Assembly (NCBI GenBank): GCA_027483995.1
Contig: JAIXTK010000190.1
Span: 1-33,800, forward strand
DNA length: 33,800 bases
Source of the DNA: Acetobacteraceae bacterium
GTDB taxonomy: Bacteria > Pseudomonadota > Alphaproteobacteria > Acetobacterales > Acetobacteraceae
Direction: 5' to 3'
How positions within the stretch are numbered: position 1 is the first letter of the stretch; the number at the start of each line of letters is the position of its first letter. This document shows positions 24,377-32,361 of the stretch, piece by piece. The notes beneath the pieces are model-generated. The model made no database searches. It was given only the letters and a program-made list of their open reading frames with translations, and had not been told where the DNA came from. Both the position numbers and the translations under genes were made by a program.

Positions 24377-24393
24377 GGCCAGCCTGCGCCATC

Positions 24394-27300
24394 ATGCCGC
24401 ATTCGAGCGCCTTGCCCGCCACCCCCTCGCCCGACGCCAAGACCGGCCCGTCGCTGCTCTCCGGCACCTGGCCAAAACCGGCCGACACGGAAGCGGCCGG
24501 GCGGCTGGTGGAGCGTTTCTCGGACCTCGGCCGCAGCGAGGCGAAGCTGGCGCGCGACCCCGTGGTGCGCGCCATGCTGCTGGCGATCGGCGGCAACGCG
24601 CCCTTCCTGGCGGACCTCGCCATCCGCGATTCCGCCATGCTGCGCGCGGCGTTGCGGGATGGGCCGGATGCCGTGGTGGCCGGCATCATGGCCGGGCTGG
24701 CGGCGATCCCGCCCACCCTGGCCCGCGCCCAGCTCGCCAGCCGGCTGCGCGCGGCCAAGCGCGCGGTCTCCCTGCTGGTGGCGCTGGCCGATATCGGCGG
24801 GCTCTGGCCGCTGGACAAGGTGACGCAGGCGCTGGCGGACCTTGCCGAGGCCGGGCTTTCGCTGTCGGTCGCGCACCTGCTGCGCGCCGCCCACGATTCG
24901 GGGGAGCTGACCCTGCCGGATCGCGCCAATCCCGCTCATGCCTGCGGCTTCACCGTATTGGGCATGGGCAAGCTTGGCGCCCGCGAACTGAACTATTCCA
25001 GCGATGTCGACGTGATCCTGATCCATGACCCGGCGGCCGGAGTCTATCACGGAGACGCGCCGGTTGCATTCTACACCCGCATGGCACGCGGTCTCGTGAC
25101 CCTGATGGAGGCGCGGGACTCCGACGGCTACGTCTTCCGCACCGATCTGCGCCTGCGGCCCGACCCCGCCGCCACGCCGCCCTGCATCGCCCTGCCGGCC
25201 GCCATCGCCTATTACGAGAGCATGGGCCAGAACTGGGAGCGCGCCGCCATGCTGAAGGCGCGCCCGGTGGCCGGCGACCATGCGCTGGGCCACGCCTTCC
25301 TGGAGGCGATCCGCCCCTTCATCTGGCGCCGCCACCTCGATTTCGCCGCGGTGGCCGATATCCACGCCATGAAGCGCCGTATCGACGAGCATAAGGGCAA
25401 CCGCGAAAGCGCGGAGGTTGATCCGGTCGCCCGGCTGCTGGGCCACAATGTGAAGCTCGGCATTGGCGGCATCCGCGAGATCGAGTTCCTCGCCCAGTCG
25501 CTCCAGCTCGTCTGGGGCGGGCGCGACCCCACCCTGCGCGTGCTGCGCACCATCGAGGCACTGCGCCTTCTGGTGCGCGCCGGCCACGTGCCGCGCCGCA
25601 CCGCCGGCGAGCTGGCCGCCGCCTACCGCTTCCTGCGCCGCGTGGAACACCGGCTGCAGATGGTGCACGACCGGCAAACCCACTCCCTGCCCGAGAAGCC
25701 CGAGCAGATGGCGGCCTTCGCCACCTTCATGGGCTACGACAGCGCCGCCGCCTTCGCCGATGCGCTGCTGCGCCACATGGCCCGCGTGCGCACCGCCTAT
25801 GGCGCGGTGTTCGAGCAGATCCCGGAACTCGCCCCCGCCGCCGCCGGGCTGGTGCTGGATTTCCGCGGCGTGGGAGAGGCCCCGCCCGAGACCATGGCCA
25901 GCCTCTCCGGCCTCGGCTTCAAGGAGGTGGAGCGCATCGTCTCGGCCGTGCGCGGCTGGAAATCCGGCCGTGTCCGCGCCCTGCGCTCGCCCCGCGCGCA
26001 GGAGCTGATGGACCAGGTGCTGCCCGCCCTGCTTGCCGCCCTGGCCCGCCAGGCCCAGCCCGATGCCGCGTTCAACCGCTGGGACAGCTTCCTGGCCCGC
26101 CTGCCCGCCGGGGTGCAGCTGCTCTCCCTGTTCCAGCGCAACCCCGTGCTGCTCGACCGCATTGCCGGCGTGCTTGGTGCCGCGCCCATGCTGTCGGATT
26201 ACCTCGCCCGCACCCCCGCGGCCCTGGAAGGCCTGCTCGACCCCGCGCCGAGCCCCGACTACGCCCGCATGCTGCGCCTGCGCCTGGGCGATGCCCGCGT
26301 GCTGGAGGATGCCATCTCCATCATCCGCGCCACGGTGCGCGAGGAGGAGTTCTCGCTGGCCGTCGCCACCATGGAAGGCCGGCTGGATGCCGATGCCGCG
26401 GGGAAGCTGCGCGCGGCGCTGGCCGAAGCCGCCCTGGCCGCCCTGCTGCCCCCGGTGCAGGAGGATTTCGCCCGCCGCTTCGGCCGCGTCCGCGGCGGTG
26501 GCCTCGCCCTGGTGGTGATGGGCAAGGCCGGCGGGCGGGAGATGATGGCCGGCTCCGACCTGGACATGATGATCGTCTACGACCACCCGGAGGCCGTGGC
26601 GCAAAGCACCGCCCGCGCCCCCGCCCGCCCGCTCGCCGCCAGCCAATGGTTCATCCGCGCCGTGCACGCCTATGTCGCCGCCGTGACGGCACCGGATGCC
26701 GAAGGGCCGATGTTCGCGGTGGACATGCGGCTGCGCCCCTCCGGCAACAAGGGCCCGGTCGCCGTCTCGCTGGCCGCCTTCGAGCGCTACCACGGCCCGG
26801 CCGGCGCGGCGGAAGGCGGGGCCTGGACCTGGGAGCGCATGGCCCTCACCCGCGCCCGCGTCATCGCCGGGCCACCCAAGCTGCGCGCCCGCGTGGAAGC
26901 CGCAATCCAGGCCGCCATCGCCGGCGCCGGGGAGCCCGCGCGCATCCGCGCCGACGCCACCGCCATGCGCGCCCGCCTGCTGCGCGACCTGCCGCCCTCC
27001 GGCCCCTGGGACGTGAAGCTGCGCCCGGGCGGGCAGATCGAGGTGGAATTCGTCGCCCAGGTGCTGCAACTCGTCCATGCCGCTGGCGTGCCCAGCACCC
27101 CCACCACGCGCGAGGCCCTGGCCCGTCTGCGCGACGAGGGGCTGCTGCCGGCGGATGACGCCGCCCTGCTGATCCGCGCCGACCGCGTCTGGCGCACGGT
27201 GCAGGGCCTGCTGCGCATCACCTATGGCCGCCAGCCGGCGGAGAAGCTGTCGGAGGCCGCGGCCGCCACCTTGCTGCGCGCCGCCACCGCCGCGGGCGCG

Positions 27301-27399
27301 CCGGCGGTTGACGTGGCGCAATTGCACGCCACCTTCGCAGCGTTGGCGGAACAGGTGCGCGCATGCTTCGCGCGCCATGTCGGGGAGATCGACGGATGA
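24394..27399 (+). CDS. glnE: Bifunctional glutamine synthetase adenylyltransferase/deadenylase
   Basis: GlnE adds and removes AMP on glutamine synthetase in response to PII proteins, tuning nitrogen assimilation. The product is about 1001 residues. Both nucleotidyltransferase domains show their signatures: MGKLGARELNYSSDVDVILIHD in the N-terminal deadenylylase half, and VVMGKAGGREMMAGSDLDMM in the C-terminal adenylylase half. Each is followed by RLRP segments (DLRLRPDP and DMRLRPSG) and helical regulatory regions (GGIREIEFLAQ and GGQIEVEFVAQ). The start ATG at 24394 (MPHSSALPATP) is chosen because earlier in-frame codons run antisense into the AsmA-like gene; it has no obvious ribosome binding site. 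It overlaps the next gene by the 4 nt ATGA, indicating coupling. Confidence 0.96.
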   Translation: MPHSSALPATPSPDAKTGPSLLSGTWPKPADTEAAGRLVERFSDLGRSEAKLARDPVVRAMLLAIGGNAPFLADLAIRDSAMLRAALRDGPDAVVAGIMAGLAAIPPTLARAQLASRLRAAKRAVSLLVALADIGGLWPLDKVTQALADLAEAGLSLSVAHLLRAAHDSGELTLPDRANPAHACGFTVLGMGKLGARELNYSSDVDVILIHDPAAGVYHGDAPVAFYTRMARGLVTLMEARDSDGYVFRTDLRLRPDPAATPPCIALPAAIAYYESMGQNWERAAMLKARPVAGDHALGHAFLEAIRPFIWRRHLDFAAVADIHAMKRRIDEHKGNRESAEVDPVARLLGHNVKLGIGGIREIEFLAQSLQLVWGGRDPTLRVLRTIEALRLLVRAGHVPRRTAGELAAAYRFLRRVEHRLQMVHDRQTHSLPEKPEQMAAFATFMGYDSAAAFADALLRHMARVRTAYGAVFEQIPELAPAAAGLVLDFRGVGEAPPETMASLSGLGFKEVERIVSAVRGWKSGRVRALRSPRAQELMDQVLPALLAALARQAQPDAAFNRWDSFLARLPAGVQLLSLFQRNPVLLDRIAGVLGAAPMLSDYLARTPAALEGLLDPAPSPDYARMLRLRLGDARVLEDAISIIRATVREEEFSLAVATMEGRLDADAAGKLRAALAEAALAALLPPVQEDFARRFGRVRGGGLALVVMGKAGGREMMAGSDLDMMIVYDHPEAVAQSTARAPARPLAASQWFIRAVHAYVAAVTAPDAEGPMFAVDMRLRPSGNKGPVAVSLAAFERYHGPAGAAEGGAWTWERMALTRARVIAGPPKLRARVEAAIQAAIAGAGEPARIRADATAMRARLLRDLPPSGPWDVKLRPGGQIEVEFVAQVLQLVHAAGVPSTPTTREALARLRDEGLLPADDAALLIRADRVWRTVQGLLRITYGRQPAEKLSEAAAATLLRAATAAGAPAVDVAQLHATFAALAEQVRACFARHVGEIDG

Positions 27400-27854
27400 G
27401 CGTGGACGCAGGCGATACCGCACCAGACTTCACCATGGCCGCCAGCGGCGGCCGATCCGTGAGCCTGGCGGGCCAGAAGGGAAAGCCCTTCGTGCTCTAC
27501 TTCTACCCCAAGGCGGATACGCCAGGCTGCACCAAGGAAGCCTGCGGCTTCGAGGAATCGCTGCCGCAGTTCAAGGGCATCGACGTGATCGGCGTCTCGC
27601 CCGATGCGATGCCGCCGATCGAGAAATTCGCCAAGAAGTACAACCTCACCTTCCCGCTCGCCTCGGACGCGGACAATGCCGTGGCCACCGCCTATGGCGT
27701 GTGGGTGGAGAAATCCATGTACGGCAAGAAATACATGGGCATCGAGCGCTCCACCTTCCTGATCGACAAATCCGGCAAGATCGCGAAGGCCTGGCGCAAG
27801 GTGAAGGTGGATGGCCACGCGGCCGAGGTGATGGCGGCGGCGGCCAGCCTGTAA
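27396..27854 (+). CDS. bcp: Thioredoxin-dependent peroxiredoxin (BCP/PrxQ type)
   Basis: A 152-residue peroxiredoxin that reduces hydrogen peroxide and organic peroxides using thioredoxin. The active-site stretch YPKADTPGCTKEACGF has peroxidatic Cys45 and, five residues on, resolving Cys50, the atypical 2-Cys PrxQ arrangement. LYFYPK before it and ERSTFLIDKSGKI after it are typical. The start MSVDAGDTAPDF overlaps the glnE stop by ATGA, so translation is probably coupled; the track start at 27363 lies inside glnE. Pairing of glnE and bcp is a gene-order observation, not a known pathway link. Its stop codon TAA is the first three bases of intergenic element copy 3. Confidence 0.96.
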   Translation: MSVDAGDTAPDFTMAASGGRSVSLAGQKGKPFVLYFYPKADTPGCTKEACGFEESLPQFKGIDVIGVSPDAMPPIEKFAKKYNLTFPLASDADNAVATAYGVWVEKSMYGKKYMGIERSTFLIDKSGKIAKAWRKVKVDGHAAEVMAAAASL

Positions 27855-27980
27855 GCAAGAGTCTTCTTTTTCTGAAGAAAAAGAAGCAAAAAGACTTTTG
27901 TACCTTTGCGCCGTGGCTAGCCCGGGCGCAAAGGTGTAAAAGTTTTTTGGTTCTTTTTTTCAAAAAAGAACCGCTTCCTT
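27852..27980. repeat. AT-rich intergenic hairpin element, copy 3
   Basis: It starts TAAGCAAGAGTCTTC; the left hairpin is CTTCTTTTTC-TGAA-GAAAAAGAAG and the right hairpin GGTTCTTTTTT-TC-AAAAAAGAACC is at 27949-27972. The inner part is also an inverted repeat: ACTTTTGTACCTTTGCGCC pairs with GGGCGCAAAGGTGTAAAAGT with few mismatches. The whole element could therefore fold as one long stem or as separate hairpins. It lies between convergent bcp and the MsrQ-like gene. The bcp stop is its left end, and the MsrQ-like ORF ends inside it. Confidence 0.9.
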
Positions 27981-28795
27981 CCTATTGCGAGTAGCACCAC
28001 GGCGCCCGCCAGCAGCAAAACCTGCGAGGCAGGTCGCCCCCAGGGGTCGAACCCCAGATTGGCATTCAGCACCCTCATGTAGGGCACCTTGGTGGCCAGC
28101 CCGTACCACGCCACCTCGGTCACCGCCGTGATCAGCGCCGCTGCCGGCGCCAGTGCGGCCAGCCGCCACAGCCCCGGCCGCTTCAGCACGCGCCAGAGCA
28201 TCAGCCAGGCGAAGATCCCGAACCAGAACACCGCGTCGCTGGCGTTCACCTTGGCCTGCAGCGCGTAGTGGAACATCGCCAGCACGGCCAGCGCATAGGC
28301 CCAGCGATGCAGCGCCTTCCAGCGCTGCCGCAGCCGCTTCTGCCAGCCATCGGTGGAGGTCCAGGCCAGCACCGACAGCCCCAGCACGGCCACGAACCCC
28401 ACCGTGAGGTAGAAGCGCAGGACGATCTCGCTGGCCACCGTCCACAGGTTCCACTTCTGGTCCGCCACGTAGAGCAACAGGTGCAGCAGGGCATAGAGCG
28501 CCGCCGCCACGCCCAGGATGCGCCGCACCTGCAGGATGCGCGGCCAGTCCAGCACCGCGCGGGCCGGCGTCACCGCCAGGGAGAACACCAGGAACCGCAC
28601 CGCCCAATCGCCGCTGCGATGGATCGCCTCGGTCAGCGGCCGCGGGCCGAGATCGGCCAGGCCCCAGCGCAGCACCAGCCACAGCGCGGGATAGAGCGCA
28701 AAGGCCAGCACCGCCGCCTTCAACGCGGAGAAGCGGCCGGCATGGTCGGTCCAGGGAATCCACTCGTTGCGCATCATCGCCGCCATCCACACCAT
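27917..28795 (-). CDS. MsrQ/YedZ-like heme-binding membrane protein (ferric reductase-like domain)
   Basis: A 292-residue integral membrane protein of the ferric reductase-like transmembrane group. The hydrophobic segments include AVLAFALYPALWLVLRWGL, VRFLVFSLAVTPARAVL, ILGVAAALYALLHLLLYVA, FYLTVGFVAVLGLSVLAW, ALHRWAYALAVLAMFHYAL and LLLAGAVVLLAIG. Histidines in LLHLLLY, ALHRWAY and MFHYAL are candidates for heme b ligands. MsrQ passes electrons to the periplasmic methionine sulfoxide reductase MsrP; no msrP is adjacent, so the partner is unknown. The start (MVWMAAMMRNEW) is uncertain among several Met codons. The last residues after LLAIGRK (RFFFEKKNQKTFTPLRPG) are encoded by intergenic element copy 3, so the native C-terminus was probably different. 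Confidence 0.85.
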   Translation of the reverse strand: MVWMAAMMRNEWIPWTDHAGRFSALKAAVLAFALYPALWLVLRWGLADLGPRPLTEAIHRSGDWAVRFLVFSLAVTPARAVLDWPRILQVRRILGVAAALYALLHLLLYVADQKWNLWTVASEIVLRFYLTVGFVAVLGLSVLAWTSTDGWQKRLRQRWKALHRWAYALAVLAMFHYALQAKVNASDAVFWFGIFAWLMLWRVLKRPGLWRLAALAPAAALITAVTEVAWYGLATKVPYMRVLNANLGFDPWGRPASQVLLLAGAVVLLAIGRKRFFFEKKNQKTFTPLRPG

Positions 28796-28841
28796 CTCAT
28801 GCAGACAGACTCGGCGCTACGCGCGGCGTGACACGGGCGGC

Positions 28842-29477
28842 TCAGCGTCCTGGTGGGCGCGGACCGCCTCCCTGTGTTGCTCCCCCTTGCCCCATGCCCG
28901 GTGGCACATCCAGCCGCGAGAAATCCGCCGGCGGCTTGAACAGCGCGGCGGCTTGCGGGCCATATTTCACCGAGGTCGCCTCGATCCCGCCCTTGCCGTC
29001 GCTACCACGCCCGCGCAGCAGCACGCCGTCATCGGTCACGCAGGCGGTGCCGGCGCCTTCGCGCGAGGTCACTTCCCACAGCGTGCATTTCAGCCCGGCC
29101 ACCGTCTCCGCGCCGCGCTTCACGAAGGTCATGCTCTCGTTCAGCACGAAACCACGCGCGAAGGCGTCGCTGGCCGGCATTTCCACGTAGCGGCGGTCCT
29201 GCGGCATCACCATCACCATGCGCTGCGTGGTGCGATCGACGATCACATAGGCACCGCCCGCCCCCACGCCCTCCACGCGCAGCAACCGCCCGCCCTGGGT
29301 GGTGGCCACGCGGATGTCCTGCGCACCCTGCGGCACCTGCGCCCCGGCCTGGGCCGGCGCTGTCGCGCGATAGGCCACCATCACGTCGCGCGTCGGCGCC
29401 ACCGGCGGCCGGTCCTGCGCCAGGGCGGCGCCGCAGGAGGCGAGAACCCCAAGGGCCGCGAGAAGATAAAGATGCAT
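28842..29477 (-). CDS. Exported protein of unknown function
   Basis: A 211-residue protein I cannot place with certainty; the middle part resembles small periplasmic DUF4412-type proteins. The start MHLYLLAALGVLASCGAALAQ has GGAGGCATTCC just upstream, a good ribosome binding site, so I prefer it to the track start at 29513. The N-terminus is a signal peptide. LASC could be a lipobox, or ALA-QD a standard signal peptidase site. The mature part is beta-rich (LRVEGVGAGGAYVIVDRTT, MVMVMPQDRRYVEMP) with two cysteines, GLKCTLWEV and GTACVTDD, that could form a disulfide. The C-terminal tail is Gly/Pro-rich. It is 32 bp downstream of aat, probably on one transcript. Confidence 0.75.
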   Translation of the reverse strand: MHLYLLAALGVLASCGAALAQDRPPVAPTRDVMVAYRATAPAQAGAQVPQGAQDIRVATTQGGRLLRVEGVGAGGAYVIVDRTTQRMVMVMPQDRRYVEMPASDAFARGFVLNESMTFVKRGAETVAGLKCTLWEVTSREGAGTACVTDDGVLLRGRGSDGKGGIEATSVKYGPQAAALFKPPADFSRLDVPPGMGQGGATQGGGPRPPGR

Positions 29478-29509
29478 GGAATGCCTCCGCCGAGCCGGCA
29501 GGCAAGGTT

Positions 29510-30193
29510 TCACCCCGCCCCGCCAGCGTCAACCTTGCGCCCGGCGATGGCCCGTATCTCCGCAGCCAGCGCGACCGCGTCCGGTTCCACAAGCCACGAA
29601 GCCGGCGCTTCCAGCGCTGCCGCCAGCATCTGCTTGTAGCGGTCGCGCGGCACCTCCCGCGCCCCGAACCGTGTCAGGTGGCTGGTCACGAACTGCGTGT
29701 CCAGCAGCGTGAACCCGCCCAGCCGCAGCCGCGCCACCAGGTGCACCAGCGCCACCTTGGAGGCATCGGTGGCCCGGCTGAACATGCTCTCGCCGAAGAA
29801 CGCGCCGCCCAGCGCCACGCCGTACAGCCCACCCACCAGCGCGCCGTCGTGCCAGCTCTCCACCGAATGGGCCACGCCGCGCCGGTGCAGGTCGGTGAAC
29901 AGCCCCTCGATCACCGGGTTGATCCAGGTATCCTCCCGCCCCGGCGCGGGCTCCGCGCAGCCGGCGATCACGGCGGCGAAATCCCGGTCCACCGTCACGC
30001 TGAAGCCGCCGGATTCCACCGTGCGCAGCAGCCGGCGCGGCAGGTGGAAGCCATCCAGCGGCAGGATCCCGCGCTGCTCGGGGTCCAGCCAGTACAGCCG
30101 GTCCGCCTCGCGCGTTTCGGCCATCGGGAAGAACCCGGCGCGATAGGCCCTCACCAGCAGTTCGGGCGTGATCTCCATGCTGCGTCGCGACAT
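29510..30193 (-). CDS. aat: Leucyl/phenylalanyl-tRNA--protein transferase
   Basis: Aat adds Leu or Phe from charged tRNA to proteins with N-terminal Arg or Lys, marking them for ClpAPS degradation (bacterial N-end rule). The 227-residue protein shows the family pattern: [74 protein letters not shown] with AFFGESMFS, and the C-terminal [19 protein letters not shown]. The start is MSRRSMEIT at 30193 (an alternative Met five codons on); the track ORF start is far upstream inside the dehydratase gene. It is 41 bp downstream of that gene on the same strand. Confidence 0.96.
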   Translation of the reverse strand: MSRRSMEITPELLVRAYRAGFFPMAETREADRLYWLDPEQRGILPLDGFHLPRRLLRTVESGGFSVTVDRDFAAVIAGCAEPAPGREDTWINPVIEGLFTDLHRRGVAHSVESWHDGALVGGLYGVALGGAFFGESMFSRATDASKVALVHLVARLRLGGFTLLDTQFVTSHLTRFGAREVPRDRYKQMLAAALEAPASWLVEPDAVALAAEIRAIAGRKVDAGGAG

Positions 30194-30234
30194 GGTGCCA
30201 GTGTGCCCAGCCGCGCCGCCGAAGGCCAGACGGA

Positions 30235-31200
30235 TCAGGGCGAGTTGATGCCCAGCACCCAGGAGCGGAACAGCGCCAGGTCGATGTTCCCCCCGCACAG
30301 CACCACGCCCACGCGCTTGCCGGCCCAGCGCGCGCGCTCCTGCAGCAGGGCGGCCAGCGGGGCCGCGCCGGCGCCCTCGGCCAGGTTGTGCGTGTCGGTC
30401 CAGTAGGCACGGATGGCCTCGGCCACCTCGTCGTCGCTCACCGTCACCACGCGGGAGGCGCCGGCGCGGATGATCGCCAGCGCCTCCGCATCCGGCTGCC
30501 GCGTGGCCATGCCGTCGGCCATCGTATTCGCGCTGTTGGTCTCCACCACATGGCCGGCGGCGAAGGACAGGGCATAGGAGGGGGCCCCCGTGCTCTGCAC
30601 GCCGATGATCTCGGTGGAAAGCCCCAGCAGGTCGCGCGTGCGGATCGCCCCGCAAATGCCGGAGCCGAGCCCGATCGGCACATACAGCGCATCCAGCGCC
30701 GGTGCCGTGCGGAACAGCTCCAGCGCCCAGGTCGCCACCCCCACCACCAGGTCGGCATGGAAGCTGGGCGCGAACAGCAGCCCCTCCTGCTCCGCCAGCC
30801 GCTTGGCCTCCGCCCGCGCCTCGTCGAAATCGGCGCCATGCTCGATCAGCCGCGCCCCGAAGGCCTGCATCGCCGCGTTCTTCTCGGTGGAGTTGCCGCG
30901 CGGCACCAGGATCGTCACCGGAACGCCCGCACGCTGCCCGGCATAGGCCAGGGACTGGCCGTGATTGCCGCGCGTGGCGGAAATCACGCCGCGCACCTGC
31001 GTGCCGCGCTTGGCCAGCCGGTCGAAATAGGTGATCCCGCCGCGCACCTTGAAGGCGCCGGTGGGCGTGTGGTTCTCATGCTTCACCCACAGCTCGCACC
31101 CCGCCCGCTCTGCCAGCAGCGGCCAGCGGTAGGAGGGCGTGGGCCCGAAGGCGCCATGCACCAGCGCCAGCGCGGCTTCCAGCTCCTGCATCGAGAACAT
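30235..31200 (-). CDS. Threonine dehydratase-like PLP enzyme (fold type II)
   Basis: A 321-residue catabolic-type threonine/serine dehydratase without a C-terminal ACT domain. It would convert threonine to 2-oxobutyrate and ammonia or act on a related hydroxy amino acid; beta-hydroxyaspartate or hydroxyectoine-pathway dehydratases are alternatives. The PLP lysine is in [27 protein letters not shown] is the asparagine loop, GLGSGICG binds the phosphate, and LCGGNIDL is near the C-terminus. I chose the start [11 protein letters not shown] at 31200 because GGAG lies six bases upstream. Earlier Met codons (31212, 31260) have no ribosome binding site. Confidence 0.92.
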   Translation of the reverse strand: MFSMQELEAALALVHGAFGPTPSYRWPLLAERAGCELWVKHENHTPTGAFKVRGGITYFDRLAKRGTQVRGVISATRGNHGQSLAYAGQRAGVPVTILVPRGNSTEKNAAMQAFGARLIEHGADFDEARAEAKRLAEQEGLLFAPSFHADLVVGVATWALELFRTAPALDALYVPIGLGSGICGAIRTRDLLGLSTEIIGVQSTGAPSYALSFAAGHVVETNSANTMADGMATRQPDAEALAIIRAGASRVVTVSDDEVAEAIRAYWTDTHNLAEGAGAAPLAALLQERARWAGKRVGVVLCGGNIDLALFRSWVLGINSP

Positions 31201-31296
31201 CGGCGGCTCCATCAACGAAAAGGGGCCGCCGCGGCTTACCGCGACGGCCCCGATCAGCATAGCCCTGCCCGGGTTGTCCCAGAGAGGGCCGCGCCG

Positions 31297-31500
31297 TCAG
31301 ACCAGCTTGAGGTTGGTGGCGGCGGCCTTGCCGCGCTCCATCGCCACGTCGTAGCTGACCTTCTGGCCGTCATTCAGGCCCTTCAGGCCCGCGGCCTGCA
31401 CGGCGGTGATGTGGACGAACACGTCCTTGCCGCCGTCAGACGGCATGATGAAGCCGTAGCCCTTGGTGGCGTTGAACCACTTCACGGTGCCCATAGCCAT
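31297..31500 (-). CDS. Cold-shock domain protein, CspA family (copy 1)
   Basis: A 67-residue single cold-shock domain that binds single-stranded RNA/DNA and melts mRNA structure. The RNA-binding motifs are KGYGFI (RNP1) and VFVHI (RNP2), after the conserved start GTVKWFNATKG. The start follows AGGAG with 9 nt spacing. It is about 81% identical by eye to the second copy 265 bp upstream; the C-terminal [14 protein letters not shown] is the same in both. They are probably products of a tandem duplication and may be differently expressed. The intervening 31501-31765 shows no gene and no clear promoter. Confidence 0.96.
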   Translation of the reverse strand: MAMGTVKWFNATKGYGFIMPSDGGKDVFVHITAVQAAGLKGLNDGQKVSYDVAMERGKAAATNLKLV

Positions 31501-31765
31501 GATCGTAGACTCCTGCGTTCAGCCGTGCGCCAGCGCGGCTGCTTGTGTTGCGTGGGTTGAAAGGTTGCGGGACGCCACGGCCGGACAGTTCCGACGCGCG
31601 GCGCGATTGGTCTGCAGGGGTCGCCGATGATCGATCAGGCGATGCCGTGGCAGTTCGCGCGCCATGCCGCCCGGGCACAGCTTGCGCCTGGGGCGCCTTG
31701 CCAACGGGCACGCCGCGGGCAAAGACAATTCCGTCGCTGACGGGTGGCGAGGCGGAGAAGGTGCC

Positions 31766-31969
31766 TCAGGCCAGCTTGAGGTTCGTGGCAGCGGCCTTGC
31801 CGCGCTCCATCGCCACCTCGTAGCTAACCTTCTGCCCCTCGGTCAGGCCACGAAGCCCGGCCGCCTGAACTGCGGTGATGTGCACGAACACATCCTTGCC
31901 GCCATCCTGGGGCATGATGAAACCAAAGCCCTTCGTGGTGTTGAACCACTTCACAGTACCGATAGCCAT
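31766..31969 (-). CDS. Cold-shock domain protein, CspA family (copy 2)
   Basis: A 67-residue CspA-family protein starting [18 protein letters not shown], with RNP1 KGFGFI and RNP2 VFVHI. It differs from copy 1 mainly around residues 10-25 and 38-52, e.g. [15 protein letters not shown] against GLKGLNDGQKVSYDV. The ribosome binding site is weak (GGAG 11 nt before the ATG). A 7-bp hairpin, CTGTGCA...TGCACAG, lies in the leader 25 bp upstream of the start. Some csp leaders are known RNA thermosensors; whether this one is cannot be told. It sits downstream of groEL on the same strand behind two stem-loops, so it probably has its own promoter. Confidence 0.96.
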   Translation of the reverse strand: MAIGTVKWFNTTKGFGFIMPQDGGKDVFVHITAVQAAGLRGLTEGQKVSYEVAMERGKAAATNLKLA

Positions 31970-31993
31970 AACTCGGTCGAACTCCGTAAGTCA

Positions 31994-32012
31994 CTGTGCA
32001 ACCCGTGCACAG
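31994..32012 (-). promoter_or_regulatory. Leader hairpin upstream of csp copy 2
   Basis: CTGTGCA and TGCACAG form a 7-bp perfect stem with a 5-nt loop, 25 bp upstream of the csp start codon on the same transcript strand. A role in cold-responsive translation is a guess by analogy to cspA leaders. Confidence 0.35.
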
Positions 32013-32274
32013 CTTGGGGTGACAACCGGCATTCAGGAGAGCGGACCGGAACCGGCGCACCCGCGGAATCTGTTGATCCCTGCCCGGATTTCCTCGCCCG
32101 CGTCGCGCGATCGTCACCAAAATGCGATTGCGGCGGCAATTTGGCGCAGAAACAGCGGCGAGAGTCAAACATTACCGCATCGGCTGTATCCCATGGCGTG
32201 CGCAAGGCCGCAAACGGGCCCTTCGCAAGGCACCCAAGGCATGCGCGCATGGCGTATGCGGAACAACGAAGAAC

Positions 32275-32298
32275 GGCCCCGGTGTTGCCACCGGGGCC
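32275..32298 (-). terminator. Second stem-loop downstream of groEL, likely terminator
   Basis: GGCCCCGGTG-TTGC-CACCGGGGCC is a 10-bp perfect stem. On the minus strand it is followed by GTTCTTCGTTGTTCC, moderately T-rich. It lies 63 bp after the groEL stop. Confidence 0.7.
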
Positions 32299-32325
32299 GG
32301 TTCCCAATCGTGTCGGCAAGGCTGC

Positions 32326-32353
32326 CTCCCTGCCCGGTTTCCCAGGCAGGGAG
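32326..32353 (-). terminator. First stem-loop immediately after groEL
   Basis: CTCCCTGCC and GGCAGGGAG form a 9-bp stem with a 10-nt loop, 8 bp beyond the groEL stop codon. No T-run follows directly, so it may protect the transcript end rather than stop transcription by itself. Confidence 0.6.
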
Positions 32354-32361
32354 ACCAGGAC

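Larger units (their letters stand above)
31970..32361. other. Intergenic region (392 bp) between groEL and csp copy 2
   Basis: No convincing gene; the track ORFs here lack family signals. Reading in the direction of transcription (minus) it holds the two stem-loops after groEL (32326-32353 and 32275-32298), then about 260 bp without a recognisable motif, then the csp leader hairpin at 31994-32012. The csp promoter must lie here, but I cannot pick a convincing -35/-10 pair. Confidence 0.6.

Noticed and set aside
24364-27423. 1019-residue minus-strand ORF opposite glnE
   Set aside because: No motif, while the plus-strand frame has both GlnE nucleotidyltransferase signatures.
10183-27980. The three AT-rich elements considered as a CRISPR array or phage attachment sites
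   Set aside because: Copies are kilobases apart with no regular spacers, no cas genes and no integrase. They behave as dispersed intergenic elements.
31951-32319. 122-residue minus-strand ORF between groEL and csp copy 2, and ORFs opposite it
   Set aside because: Overlaps the groEL terminator stem-loop and the csp start, with no ribosome binding site or family signal.
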